Shown piece by piece: positions 43,580 to 57,090 of a DNA stretch of 64,000 nucleotides (position 1 is the first letter of the stretch; the number at the start of each line of letters is the position of its first letter). Source of the stretch: Collinsella aerofaciens. GTDB taxonomy: Bacteria > Actinomycetota > Coriobacteriia > Coriobacteriales > Coriobacteriaceae. The notes beneath the pieces are model-generated. The model did not search any database, was not told the DNA's origin, and was given only the letters and a program-made list of their open reading frames with translations. The stretch is taken from positions 1,364,001-1,428,000 of the forward strand of contig NZ_CP084004.1 of the NCBI RefSeq assembly GCF_020181355.1. Direction: 5' to 3'. Both the position numbers and the translations under genes were made by a program.

Positions 43580-45940
43580 ATGGATGCCGCAGCCCGTACC
43601 GCCCATGATTCCGCCCTCCAGCCGTTCTCGGAGATGGAGCACTATAAGCATGCCGATGAGCTGCCGCCCGAGATTATGGCGGACAGCTACGACAAGCTGG
43701 AGCGCCTGTGCCTCAAATATATGAATGAGGACGACTTTTCTAAGGTGGAGCAGGCCTATTGCTTTGCTGCCGAGAAGCACTGCAACCAAAAGCGCCGCTC
43801 GGGTGAGATGTACATCAACCATCCCGTCGAGGTGGCCATCATTTTGGCCGATCTCAAGATGGACTGCGATGTGGTGTGCGCCGCGCTGCTGCACGATACC
43901 GTCGAGGACACCGAGACCTCGCTTGCCGATGTTTCCGGCCTGTTTGGCGATACGGTGGCCGAGCTCGTCGATGGCGTGACCAAGCTCACCAACATCGAAG
44001 TCGACAGCATGGACGAGAAACAGGCGCTCACGCTGCGAAAGATGTTCCTCGCCATGTCCAAGGACATCCGCGTCATCATCGTTAAGCTTGCCGACCGTCT
44101 GCACAACATGCGCACCCTTGCGGCCCTGCGTGAGGACCGTCGCCTGTTTAAGGCCCGCGAGACCATGGACGTGTATGCGCCCCTGGCCGACCGTCTGGGC
44201 ATGAGCTCCATTAAATGGGAACTCGAGGACCTGTCCTTCTTCTACCTTGAACCCGACGCCTACCAGCGCATCGCACGCATGGTGGCGGAGTCGCGCGAGG
44301 TCCGTGAGCGCTATCTGGCCGAGACCATCAAGACACTCACCGACGAGCTCAACCGCATTGGCCTGGAGGACTTCCAGATCAACGGCCGTTCCAAGCACTA
44401 TTGGTCCATCTACCAAAAGATGAAGCGCAAGGGCAAGGAATTTTCCGAGATCTACGACCTGGTGGCACTGCGCGTCATCACGCATTCGGTGCGCGATTGC
44501 TACTCCACGCTCGGTGCGGTGCATACGCTGTGGCACCCCATGCCCGGGCGCTTTAAAGACTATATCGCCATGCCCAAGGTCAATAACTACCAGTCGCTCC
44601 ACACGACGGTTATCGGCCCCACGGCTCGTCCGCTCGAGATTCAGATTCGTACCTACGAGATGCACGAGCAGGCCGAGTACGGCATTGCCGCCCACTGGCT
44701 GTATAAGAAATCGGGCGGATCGTCTGCGTCTAAGACCAATGATGCCCAGCGTCTGGACGACCAGATTAACTGGCTCAAACATTCGCTCGATTGGGCTGCG
44801 TCTGACGAGATCACCGATGCCAAGGAATACCTACATTCGCTGAAGGTCGACCTCTTCGATCAGGAGATCTTCGTCTTTACGCCCAAGGGCGAGGTCATGG
44901 CGCTTCGTGCCGGCTCCACGCCGCTCGACTTTGCCTACGCCGTTCACACCGAGGTGGGAAACCACTGCGTCGGCGCTAAGATCAACGGTGCGGTGGCCCC
45001 GCTCACGCACGAGATCAAGACGGGCGACCGCGTTGAAATCCTGACCAACAAGAGTTCCAAGCCGTCGCGTGATTGGCTCAAGATCGTTAAGACGCCTTCC
45101 GCCAAGTCAAAGATCCGCCGCTATTTTGCCGCCGCGACCAAGGACGACGACGCTGCCGCCGGTCGCGATATACTGGCCAAGGACCTGCGCAAGCGTGGCT
45201 ATGGCATTTCTACACCGCGTTCGACGCGTGCGCTCAACGCCGTGGCGGAGCAGTTTAACTACAAGCAGCTCGAGGACCTGTTTGCCGCCGTCGGCGCCGG
45301 CAAAGTTGCCCCGCGCGCTGTGGGTAACAAGGTCGAGCAGATTTTGGACCCCAAGCCCGAGGAGCAGCTCACCAAGGCCGATGCTATCGCCGAGGTCGTG
45401 AAGCAGCCGGCCCGAGGCTCCAACCGCAAGCCGCAAAAGCGCGGCAAGAGCGCCGGCAACGGCATTATCGTCAAGGGCGAGAGCAACAGCGGCCTGCTGG
45501 TTCGTCTGGCCCATTGCTGCAATCCCGTGACGGGCGACGACATCGTCGGCTTCATCACGCGCGGTCGTGGCGTTTCGGTGCATCGCGCCAACTGCCCCAA
45601 CGTCAAGGGTCTTATGGAGCATCCCGAGCGCATGATCGATGTGGAGTGGGACGGTGCTGCCGATACGCTTTTCCAGGTCGAGATCGTGGTCGAGTGCCTG
45701 GACCGCATGGGCCTGCTCAAGGATGTCACCATTGCCATTGGCGATGCGGGCGGCAATATCCTTTCTGCCGCTACGTCGACCAACCGCGAGGGTATTGCAA
45801 CCCTGCGCTTTATGGTCGAGATCTCGGACGCGAGTGGTCTGGATCCGCTGCTGGCCTCTATCAGCAGCGTTGACTCCGTCTACGACGCGCGCCGCCTGAT
45901 GCCCGGCGAGGGTGGAGCCCAGCTTAAGCGCCGCGTTTAG
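43580..45940 (+). CDS. rel: Bifunctional (p)ppGpp synthetase/hydrolase Rel
   Basis: The 786-residue enzyme of the stringent response has an N-terminal HD hydrolase (YINHPVEVA, ALLHDTVEDTE), a synthetase domain with RFKD in GRFKDYIAMPK (the RxKD form of bifunctional enzymes), a TGS domain (VFTPKGEVMALRAGSTPLDF, about 430-490) and a C-terminal zinc-finger/ACT region (CCNPVTGDDIVGFITRGRG). It makes and degrades (p)ppGpp on ribosomes sensing uncharged tRNA. It starts 16 bp after the recJ fusion and may share its transcript. Confidence 0.96.
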   Translation: MDAAARTAHDSALQPFSEMEHYKHADELPPEIMADSYDKLERLCLKYMNEDDFSKVEQAYCFAAEKHCNQKRRSGEMYINHPVEVAIILADLKMDCDVVCAALLHDTVEDTETSLADVSGLFGDTVAELVDGVTKLTNIEVDSMDEKQALTLRKMFLAMSKDIRVIIVKLADRLHNMRTLAALREDRRLFKARETMDVYAPLADRLGMSSIKWELEDLSFFYLEPDAYQRIARMVAESREVRERYLAETIKTLTDELNRIGLEDFQINGRSKHYWSIYQKMKRKGKEFSEIYDLVALRVITHSVRDCYSTLGAVHTLWHPMPGRFKDYIAMPKVNNYQSLHTTVIGPTARPLEIQIRTYEMHEQAEYGIAAHWLYKKSGGSSASKTNDAQRLDDQINWLKHSLDWAASDEITDAKEYLHSLKVDLFDQEIFVFTPKGEVMALRAGSTPLDFAYAVHTEVGNHCVGAKINGAVAPLTHEIKTGDRVEILTNKSSKPSRDWLKIVKTPSAKSKIRRYFAAATKDDDAAAGRDILAKDLRKRGYGISTPRSTRALNAVAEQFNYKQLEDLFAAVGAGKVAPRAVGNKVEQILDPKPEEQLTKADAIAEVVKQPARGSNRKPQKRGKSAGNGIIVKGESNSGLLVRLAHCCNPVTGDDIVGFITRGRGVSVHRANCPNVKGLMEHPERMIDVEWDGAADTLFQVEIVVECLDRMGLLKDVTIAIGDAGGNILSAATSTNREGIATLRFMVEISDASGLDPLLASISSVDSVYDARRLMPGEGGAQLKRRV

Positions 45941-45979
45941 TCGCGACGAACGTGCCACATTATTGATATTCGCTACACT

Positions 45980-46001
45980 CGAGGCATCGTTTGATGCCTC
46001 G
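45980..46001 (+). promoter_or_regulatory. Leader hairpin before the metallo-hydrolase gene
   Basis: CGAGGCATC (45980-45988) and GATGCCTCG (45993-46001) form a 9-bp perfect hairpin just upstream of the ribosome site GAGAGGAGAGG. TACACT (45974-45979) before it may be a -10 element, placing the hairpin at the very 5' end of the mRNA. It could alternatively help end rel transcription. Confidence 0.45.
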
Positions 46002-46024
46002 AATTCTATAGAGAGGAGAGGGAC

Positions 46025-46702
46025 ATGGGTGCTGTGTCCTTGGATGTAACTCCCAAGGGATCGGTCGAGATCGAGACGCTCGTAAACGGTCCCATTCAGA
46101 CCAATAGCTATGCAGTTATTTCGAACAATGAGTGCGTGATCATCGACCCTGCGTGGGAAGGCGAGCGCTTGGTGGAGCATGTTCGAGCCGAGCATCCCGG
46201 CGTACGCGTGCTTGGCGCCGTATGCACTCATGGCCATGCCGATCATGTTGGTGGTGTTGCCGGCGTGCGAACCACCGTTGGCGAGGGCTGCCAGTATGAG
46301 CTGTGTACTAAGGATGTGGCGGTGCCGCATACGAACATCGAGGAACAGCGAGCTATGTGGTGCATTGAGACGCCCGATCCCGGGGAGCCGACGCGCCTGC
46401 TCGCCGAGGGCGATACCATTGAGGTGGGCAATATCTGCCTGCAGGTGATCGAGACGCCAGGGCATACGCCGGGCGGGATTGTCTTGTTTGCTGCCGCTGA
46501 GCAGGGGAACATTGCCTTTGTGGGCGACACCCTGTTCCCGGGTGGGCACGGCCGCACCGATCTTTCTGGAGGAGACGAGACGGCGATTCTTCGCTCGCTC
46601 TCCAAGCTCGCCCGGCTTCTCCCGCCCGATACCGTTTGCCTAACCGGCCATGGCGATTCGACCACCATGGCACGCGAACTCATGCAGAACCCTTTCATGT
46701 AG
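46025..46702 (+). CDS. MBL-fold metallo-hydrolase (glyoxalase II-like)
   Basis: The 225-residue metallo-beta-lactamase fold protein has the HxHxDH metal motif in CTHGHADHVGG, a later GHTPGG loop with the third histidine, and GDTLFPGGHGRTDLSGG plus LTGHGDST at the C-terminus. This pattern fits glyoxalase II-like hydrolases. The substrate, probably a thioester, is not certain. The ATG has an excellent GAGAGGAG site. It stands alone between rel and fba. Confidence 0.88.
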   Translation: MGAVSLDVTPKGSVEIETLVNGPIQTNSYAVISNNECVIIDPAWEGERLVEHVRAEHPGVRVLGAVCTHGHADHVGGVAGVRTTVGEGCQYELCTKDVAVPHTNIEEQRAMWCIETPDPGEPTRLLAEGDTIEVGNICLQVIETPGHTPGGIVLFAAAEQGNIAFVGDTLFPGGHGRTDLSGGDETAILRSLSKLARLLPPDTVCLTGHGDSTTMARELMQNPFM

Positions 46703-46857
46703 GTGTAGCTTTATCGTCAGCTTCTGAAGCACGAGAAGCGTCCAAACGTCAAGCTATTTTTCCCCAACGGGTCGATTCCGTAGGGCAAACGGTCAAAAAA
46801 AGTCTGTTTGGACGATATTCGTGAACAAACGAACGTTTATGCTCGGGTGCGCCGTGG

Positions 46858-46863
46858 TAAAAT
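46858..46863 (+). promoter_or_regulatory. Putative -10 element of fba
   Basis: TAAAAT lies about 40 bp before the aldolase start codon; the -35 region is not clear. The intervening leader includes a strong AGGAGG site. Confidence 0.35.
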
Positions 46864-46903
46864 CTCAGGCGTTATCGGAGCAACCTTACAGGAGGTTTCT
46901 TTT

Positions 46904-47770
46904 ATGCTCGTCAACGCAGCAGACATGCTCAAGAAGGCCGAGGCCGGCAAGTACGGTCTCGGTGCCTTCAACACCAACAACCTCGAGTGGACCCTGGCTA
47001 TTCTCCAGGCCGCCGAGGAGGCCAAGTCTCCGCTGATCCTTCAGTGCACCGCTGGTGCCGCTAAGTGGATGGGCGGTTTCAAGGTCTGCGCCGACATGGT
47101 CAAGGCTGCCGTCGAGGCCACGGGCGTTACCGTTCCCGTCGCCCTTCACCTCGATCACGGTTCTTACGAGGACTGCTTCAAGTGCATCGAGGCCGGCTTC
47201 ACGTCCATCATGTATGACGGCTCTCACGAGGAGACCTTCCAGCTTAACCTCGACCGTACCAAGGAGCTCGTTGAGCTTGCCCACTCCAAGGGCATGTCCA
47301 TCGAGGCCGAGGTCGGCGGCATCGGCGGCACCGAGGACGGCGTGACCTCCAGCGGCGAGCTCGCTGATCCTGCTGAGTGCAAGCAGATTGCTGACCTGGG
47401 CGTCGACTTCCTCGCCTGCGGCATCGGCAACATCCACGGCGTGTATCCCGCCGACTGGGCCGGCCTTTCCTTCGAGCGTCTGGGCGAGATCAAGGCTCAG
47501 ACTGGCGACCTGCCCCTCGTCCTGCACGGTGGTACCGGCATCCCCGAGGATCAGATCAAGAAGGCCATCTCCCTGGGCATCTCCAAGATCAACGTCAACA
47601 CCGACCTGCAGCTCGTCTTCGCCAAGGGCGTCCGCGAGTACATCGAGGCTGGCAAGGATCAGCAGGGTAAGGGCTTTGACCCCCGCAAGCTCCTCAAGCC
47701 TGGTCGCGACAACATCGTTGCCCGCACCAAGGAGCTCATGGAGGAGTTTGGTTCCGTCAACAAGGCGTAA
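46904..47770 (+). CDS. fba: Class II fructose-bisphosphate aldolase
   Basis: The 288-residue zinc-dependent aldolase has the class II signature region ALHLDHGSYEDC (metal-binding His), GFTSIMYDGSHE, EAEVGGIGGTEDG and VLHGGTGIPED. It cleaves fructose-1,6-bisphosphate to dihydroxyacetone phosphate and glyceraldehyde-3-phosphate in glycolysis; tagatose-bisphosphate specificity cannot be excluded. The ATG at 46904 follows AGGAGG, whereas the longer frame starts before the probable promoter. Codon use is strongly biased to C-ending codons, as in highly expressed genes. Confidence 0.94.
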   Translation: MLVNAADMLKKAEAGKYGLGAFNTNNLEWTLAILQAAEEAKSPLILQCTAGAAKWMGGFKVCADMVKAAVEATGVTVPVALHLDHGSYEDCFKCIEAGFTSIMYDGSHEETFQLNLDRTKELVELAHSKGMSIEAEVGGIGGTEDGVTSSGELADPAECKQIADLGVDFLACGIGNIHGVYPADWAGLSFERLGEIKAQTGDLPLVLHGGTGIPEDQIKKAISLGISKINVNTDLQLVFAKGVREYIEAGKDQQGKGFDPRKLLKPGRDNIVARTKELMEEFGSVNKA

Positions 47771-47796
47771 GTAGCGGTTTAACTTTTCCGTCGGAG

Positions 47797-47881
47797 GCCC
47801 CGTTCACCCTATGCTTTTCCCTTGCGCTCACCTGGCTTTGCCAGAAGTCGCGCAATGGGAAAAGCTCCGGGTGAACGGGGC
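47797..47881. repeat. 85-nt nested hairpin after fba
   Basis: The outer arms GCCCCGTTCACCC (47797-47809) and GGGTGAACGGGGC (47869-47881) are perfect. The inner arms GCTTTTCCCTTGCGC and GCGCAATGGGAAAAGC pair with one bulge, and CTGGC/GCCAG closes the tip. No T-run follows, so it is more like a REP element or mRNA-stabilising structure than a standard terminator, although it may end fba transcription. Confidence 0.75.
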
Positions 47882-48025
47882 TTCCTTCGTTAACTCGCTA
47901 CAGGGTTACTGGGCTGAATTCATTTTTTGACTACCGCTCGGCGGTGTTGATGGCTCCCTTGTTGGGGCTTTCTTTTTTATCTCGCTACAATGGACTTCAA
48001 GAGTTCTAATGACTTGGAGTTTGGC

Positions 48026-49459
48026 ATGGCTGTTATTAATGTGCTGCCTTCGGATGGGAAGGTTATTGACGAGGGGCCGGTTGGTTGCTCTGTTGATGTT
48101 TGCAATGATGACTTCTGTTTTCTAGATATTGGCTTGCCACCCGAGATCCTGCGTTTAAAGGACGCGGGGTATCTTTCGCAGGCTATTGAGGCTTGCGACC
48201 GCCTACTTGCCCAAGATCCCGATTCCTCGCTTGCTGCCTGCGTTCGTGCCGAGCGGTATCGCATGCTCGAGACGCCGCTTCATTTTTCGGTGCCGCGTGA
48301 TCGAGCCATTGCGATGATTCGCGAGGAGTGGCCAGAGTTTACCGAAGAGCAGTTTGACGACCTGATTGATCGCAAGCGTATTGACTGGCGCTTTATCGAT
48401 GGTGAGCTATTCGTTCTCGATAACTTCCTCAATTCGCTTCGCGTGTATCCCAAAGAGGTCCCCGGCATGCGTCCTGATCCTGCGGACGGAATTGCGCTGC
48501 GCAACCAGATGCTCAAGGAGATGGAATCGCAGAATGGGCTGTCTCGCGTCATTACTCTTAAGGCGTCCGTGTCTGTTCCCGGTGCTCTTGAGGGGGAGGC
48601 CGTTCGCGCGTGGCTTCCCGTTGCTGCCGCCTGCCGTCAACAGTCTCAGGTCGAAGTTCTCGATATGACGCCGGAGGGGCATGTTGCCCCCGAGGATGCG
48701 CCGGCGCGCACCGCTTCATGGTGTTCTTCGACCGAGCGCTCGTTCTCGGTAACCTATCGTTATCACATTAATGTTGCCTTCTGCGACATTTATGGAGGTG
48801 CGCTGCCCGAACGCCCGTGCATGGACACGCCGCTGCCCGAGGACACTTCCGAGGACCGTCCGCACATTGCGTTTACGCCGTACCTGCGACAGTTGACGGA
48901 GCGTGTTATTGACGGGCTCGAGGATCCGCTCGACCGTGCTCGCGCCATCTATGATTATCTGACGCAACATATCGACTATCGCTATCAGCCACCATATCTG
49001 CTTTTGGGTTCCATCGCCGATGACTGTGCACACTCGCTCCGCGGCGATTGCGGCGTTATGGCGCTCACGTTTATCACCATGTGCCGCATCGCGGGCGTGC
49101 CTGCCCGTTGGCAGAGCGGCCTGTATGTCGCGCCCGATTCGGTGGGGCCACACGACTGGGCCGAGTTCTACACACCTCGGACCGGTTGGCTTAACGCCGA
49201 TATTTCGTTTGGTTCCTCTGCGCGCAGAATGGGGGAGGAGTGGCGTCGCCAGCATTACTTTGGCAACCTCGATCCGTGGCGCATGGTGGCAAACTCCCAG
49301 TTCCAAGCGGACTTATTCCCTGTATCTGATGGCATGCGTGAGGATCCCTATGACAACCAGATGGGCGAGGCCTCGGTTGACGGACGTGGATGCCGTCAGC
49401 GGGAGATGTTGCGTAAGATTGAGCTTATCGAAATGCTTGAAGTTCCATTTTCGGACTAA
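48026..49459 (+). CDS. Transglutaminase-like domain protein
   Basis: The protein is about 477 residues from the ATG at 48026, chosen for GGAG six bases upstream; the ATG at 47990 lacks a site. The C-terminal half carries a transglutaminase/protease-like catalytic triad: Cys in RGDCGVMALTF, His in GPHDWAEFY and Asp in NADISFG. The N-terminal part (about 40-90) is helical and TPR-like, and the middle is beta-rich. No signal peptide is evident, so it may act in the cytoplasm. The substrate is unknown; bacterial relatives include peptidases and peptide-crosslinking enzymes. Confidence 0.82.
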   Translation: MAVINVLPSDGKVIDEGPVGCSVDVCNDDFCFLDIGLPPEILRLKDAGYLSQAIEACDRLLAQDPDSSLAACVRAERYRMLETPLHFSVPRDRAIAMIREEWPEFTEEQFDDLIDRKRIDWRFIDGELFVLDNFLNSLRVYPKEVPGMRPDPADGIALRNQMLKEMESQNGLSRVITLKASVSVPGALEGEAVRAWLPVAAACRQQSQVEVLDMTPEGHVAPEDAPARTASWCSSTERSFSVTYRYHINVAFCDIYGGALPERPCMDTPLPEDTSEDRPHIAFTPYLRQLTERVIDGLEDPLDRARAIYDYLTQHIDYRYQPPYLLLGSIADDCAHSLRGDCGVMALTFITMCRIAGVPARWQSGLYVAPDSVGPHDWAEFYTPRTGWLNADISFGSSARRMGEEWRRQHYFGNLDPWRMVANSQFQADLFPVSDGMREDPYDNQMGEASVDGRGCRQREMLRKIELIEMLEVPFSD

Positions 49460-49498
49460 TCAACAGAAAGCTGTGATAAACTAACTCACGCATTACGT

Positions 49499-49585
49499 GC
49501 CCGAGTGGCGGAATTGGCAGACGCAGTGGACTCAAAATCCACCGTTGGCAACAACGTGCGAGTTCGAGTCTCGCCTCGGGCACCA
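49499..49585 (+). tRNA. tRNA-Leu (anticodon CAA)
   Basis: This is an 87-nt class II tRNA with acceptor stem GCCCGAG/CTCGGGC, an encoded CCA end, anticodon stem GTGGA/TCCAC with loop CTCAAAA (anticodon CAA, reading UUG), a long variable arm (CGTTGGCAACAACG) and the T-loop TTCGAGTC. A terminator follows directly. Confidence 0.96.
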
Positions 49586-49812
49586 TACATGCAAGTGAGC
49601 GTCAAGGGGGTCAAGGCCCCCTTTTTCGTGCCGAACTCGCGTGAGCGCGCGGAGCGTTAGGCAAACAGGCCAGCGGCCTGTTTGTAGCGGAGCGTGGCGA
49701 GGGCGCCGTGTGTCCGAAGCCCGGGGCTTCGCGAAGCGAAGGCCCTTCGAGTCTCGCCTCGGGCACCATACATGCGCCTGCGCTTCAAGGGGGTCAAGGC
49801 CCCTTTTTCGTG
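49563..49812 (+). repeat. Direct repeat of the tRNA-Leu 3' end and its terminator
   Basis: The 68 nt from the T-loop through the CCA end, CATACATG and the terminator (49563-49630) recur at 49746-49812, with divergence only in a short middle part. The offset is about 183 bp. The segment between has no tRNA 5' half but contains palindromes (GGCCAGCGGCC, GGGGCTTCGCGAAGCGAAGGCCC). It looks like the scar of an excised element with attL/attR-type ends, or a mostly deleted second tRNA-Leu copy. Confidence 0.8.
49604..49627 (+). terminator. Terminator of tRNA-Leu
   Basis: AAGGGGG and CCCCCTT form a short stem around TCAAGG-type loop bases and are followed by TTTTT. A second copy of the same hairpin is found at 49786-49808. 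Confidence 0.75.
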
Positions 49813-50029
49813 TACGTAATGTGATAACGCACGGTACGTGTTATTATCTCCGAGGCGTTGTTCTCACAATGCCCTAAAGAGGAACCCGAGGGTTCCCACC
49901 TTTTGGCGCCAACGAGCAGCTGACTGGTCATACAACTTAGAGTCTCTTCCTCATGCCGAGGATGTCTATGTGTACGACCTGGTTGCAAAGAAGCGCCGGG
50001 TTATTTTTTTATGAATGGAGGTAGGGAAA
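49813..50029 (+). promoter_or_regulatory. Leader of the infC operon with a hairpin and an attenuator-like stem
   Basis: GGAACC/GGTTCC (49881-49896) forms a tight hairpin. Just before infC, ACCTGG (49977-49982) pairs with CCGGGT (49996-50001) and runs into TTATTTTTTT (50001-50010), which looks like a transcription attenuator. Autoregulation of infC-rpmI-rplT through the mRNA leader by L20 or IF3 is known in other bacteria; which mechanism applies here is not visible. Confidence 0.55.
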
Positions 50030-50584
50030 ATAGCTAAGTCTGATGACACCCGCATCAACGACGAGATTACTGCATCTTCGTGCCGTTTGATTGGCGTCGA
50101 TGGCTCTCAGCTCGGCCTGTTCGCCATCCGCGATGCTCAGCGTGTCGCCGACGATCAGGGTCTCGACCTGGTCGAGATCGCTCCCAACGCGGAGCCGCCG
50201 GTCTGCAAGGTCATGGACTACGGTAAGTTCAAGTACCAGCAGGCCATGAAGGCCAAGGCTGCTCGTAAGAACCAGTCCAAGGTCGAGGTCAAGGAAATGA
50301 AGTTCCGACCCAAGATTGACGTTGGCGACTACGAGACCAAGAAGGGCCACGTTCTGCGTTTCCTCAAGAAGGGCGCACGCGTTAAGATTACCATCATGTT
50401 CCGCGGCCGTGAGATGGCTCACCCGGAGCAGGGTCTTAACGTTCTCGAGCGTCTCGCCGAGGATCTCAAGCCTTACGCTACGGTCGAGTCCAAGCCTAAG
50501 ATGGAAGGCCGTAACATGCTTATGCTGCTCGCCCCGATTAAGGGCGCCTTTGATGAGGATAAAGCGGCAAGCGATACTAAGTAA
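50030..50584 (+). CDS. infC: Translation initiation factor IF-3
   Basis: The protein is 184 residues if translation starts at the ATA codon at 50030 (reading IAKSDDTRINDEI), the expected IF-3 N-terminus. GGAGG lies eight bases upstream. The in-frame ATG at 50015 overlaps that site and follows directly on a T-run, so it is unlikely to be used. Non-AUG starts of infC let IF-3 repress its own synthesis. The N-domain (GSQLGLFAIRDAQRVADDQG, DLVEIAPNAEPPVCKVMDYG) and C-domain (KFRPKIDVGDYETK, RGREMAHPEQG) are complete. It is followed by rpmI and rplT. Confidence 0.95.
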   Translation: MAKSDDTRINDEITASSCRLIGVDGSQLGLFAIRDAQRVADDQGLDLVEIAPNAEPPVCKVMDYGKFKYQQAMKAKAARKNQSKVEVKEMKFRPKIDVGDYETKKGHVLRFLKKGARVKITIMFRGREMAHPEQGLNVLERLAEDLKPYATVESKPKMEGRNMLMLLAPIKGAFDEDKAASDTK

Positions 50585-50616
50585 CTAGTGTTCTGTAACC
50601 GATTAAGGAGTATTTC

Positions 50617-50808
50617 ATGCCTAAGATGAAGTCCCACAGCGGCACCAAGAAGCGTTTCCGCAAGACTGGTACCGGCAAGCTTATGCGCGCCAAGGCTTTC
50701 AAGAGCCATATCCTGAGCAAGAAGTCCACCAAGCGTAAGCGTGGCTTCCGTCAGGAGACCGAGATCGCCGCTGCCGACCGCAAGGTCATCAAGTCGCGTC
50801 TCGCCTAA
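50617..50808 (+). CDS. rpmI: Ribosomal protein bL35
   Basis: This is a basic protein of 63 residues beginning [15 protein letters not shown] and containing KRKRGFRQE, typical of bL35 of the large ribosomal subunit. It has an AAGGAG site upstream. It is the second gene of the conserved infC-rpmI-rplT operon. Confidence 0.97.
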   Translation: MPKMKSHSGTKKRFRKTGTGKLMRAKAFKSHILSKKSTKRKRGFRQETEIAAADRKVIKSRLA

Positions 50809-50854
50809 GTTCGCGTTCCCGTTTTTCGTTTAACCGTCTAGGAGTTGATAGAAC

Positions 50855-51214
50855 ATGGCACGTATTAAGCGCGCTGTTGCCGCCAAGAAGAAGCGCCGTA
50901 CCGTTATGCACCGTGCGAAGGGTTACTACGGTGCCGCTTCGCGTACTTACAAGCATGCTAAAGAGCAGGTCCAGCACTCCCTGCAGTATCAGTATCGTGA
51001 TCGCCGCAACAAGAAGCGCGAGATCCGCTCTCTCTGGATCACCCGTATCAACGCTGCCGCTCGCCTGAACGACATCTCTTACTCTCAGTTCATGCACGGC
51101 CTGAAGGTTGCCGGTATCGAGCTCGACCGCAAGGTCCTGGCTCAGATGGCTTACGAGGACATCGAGTCCTTCAACGAGCTGGCTGCCATCGCCAAGAAGG
51201 CTCTCGAGGCCTAA
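50855..51214 (+). CDS. rplT: Ribosomal protein bL20
   Basis: This is a basic protein of 119 residues beginning MARIKRAVAAKKKRR and containing AKGYYGAASR and LWITRINAAARLNDISYSQF, diagnostic of bL20. It is required for early assembly of the 50S subunit and in many bacteria represses its own operon. It is the last gene of the operon, followed by a terminator. Confidence 0.97.
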   Translation: MARIKRAVAAKKKRRTVMHRAKGYYGAASRTYKHAKEQVQHSLQYQYRDRRNKKREIRSLWITRINAAARLNDISYSQFMHGLKVAGIELDRKVLAQMAYEDIESFNELAAIAKKALEA

Positions 51215-51234
51215 TTGATTCTCTTGAATCGCTA

Positions 51235-51272
51235 GGGGAGTGTCGCGTTGTGCGCGGCGCTCCCTCTTTTTA
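51235..51272 (+). terminator. Terminator of the infC-rpmI-rplT operon
   Basis: GGGAG-TGTCGCG (51236-51247) pairs with CGCGGCGCTCCC (51253-51264), with TCTTTTTAT after it. Confidence 0.85.
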
Positions 51273-51752
51273 TCTACAGCGCTGGTTTATATAGCAAAAG
51301 CGCGGGTAGATAGACACTTACAGGTGACCGATCTTTATATATCTCTTAACCGAAGGGTCATCATCTGATACGTGCAGTATTTCTGCACCAGCCTTTCTAT
51401 TACTTATATAGAAAGCGATGTATTGTGTAGGACTTGTGAAGAGTGGAATTGACGTCCCACATCGCTTCGCGGTCTGGCAATATATCTCCTTGCCGCGCGG
51501 CCCGGTGCAACCGGGAACCAGCGCAGGCGTGCACCTTGAGAACCGGATACTGCGAGGATGGACACTCACTTCAGTGTCGCATCCGGGCAGACATCGAACC
51601 ATTTGAAATGGTCTAACTTGGATTTGTTTTTCGCAAGGCCGCCGAGAGGCGGCCCCGAGAAATTCCTTTTCCTATACTAGAACCATATGAATCGAACGGA
51701 ACCGATCAGCTAATAGTTGTGAGGACCGGACGGGCTCGAAGCCCATTTATTT
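51273..51752 (+). promoter_or_regulatory. Upstream region and leader of the rRNA operon
   Basis: These 480 bp hold no gene. The first part is AT-rich and includes CTTTCTAT/ATAGAAAG (about 51393-51415). TATACT at 51673-51678 is the best -10 candidate, about 80 bp before 16S, but no good -35 is visible; GGCCGCC/GGCGGCC (51637-51654) forms a hairpin just upstream. ACCGGACGGGCTC (51725-51737) is the left arm of the 16S processing stem and pairs perfectly with 53310-53322. Confidence 0.5.
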
Positions 51753-56634
<4,882 letters not shown>

Positions 56635-56780
56635 CGCACCTCGCGGCCCGCGGGACTGAGCGCTCATGCGCGCGGTCCGGGCACGAGGATGCCCCCGAGT
56701 CAGATCTTTCCTATGCGCCATGCGGCCCCCAGGGCACGTAGATGAGACCCAGGACACCGTAACGGTGGGCGCCGCCCACC

Positions 56781-56897
56781 GGTCAGCGGCCAGAGCATGG
56801 GGGGCACGCCCGGCCCCGTTCCGAACCCGGAAGCTAAGCCCCATCGCGCCGAGAGTACTGCGGGGCCAGCCCGTGGGAGGCCAGGGCGCCGCTGACC
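56781..56897 (+). rRNA. 5S ribosomal RNA
   Basis: The gene is about 117 nt. Terminal helix GGTCAGCGGC pairs with GCCGCTGACC, and the conserved CCGTTCCGAACCCGGAAGCTA segment lies inside. Flanking CCACC/GGTGG extends the helix as a processing stem. It is the last gene of the rRNA operon. Confidence 0.95.
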
Positions 56898-56930
56898 GGT
56901 GGACGGCACCGAGCCGTCATCGAAACTGAA

Positions 56931-56963
56931 AAAGGGGGAGGCCTCGCGGCCTCCCCCTTTTTT
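56931..56963 (+). terminator. Terminator of the rRNA operon
   Basis: GGGGGAGGCC (56934-56943) and GGCCTCCCCC (56948-56957) form a perfect 10-bp stem with a TCGC loop, followed by six T. Confidence 0.95.
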
Positions 56964-57090
56964 GCGTTTTATAGAGAGCTGTAATACAAGAACTCGCCTT
57001 CTCTTAGCTTGTCTTACTGTTTGGCTGTATTTTGAGTCCTTCTTTTGTATTTGCGCGATAATAACTCCCATTGGCGTTAGGGAGGACTTG

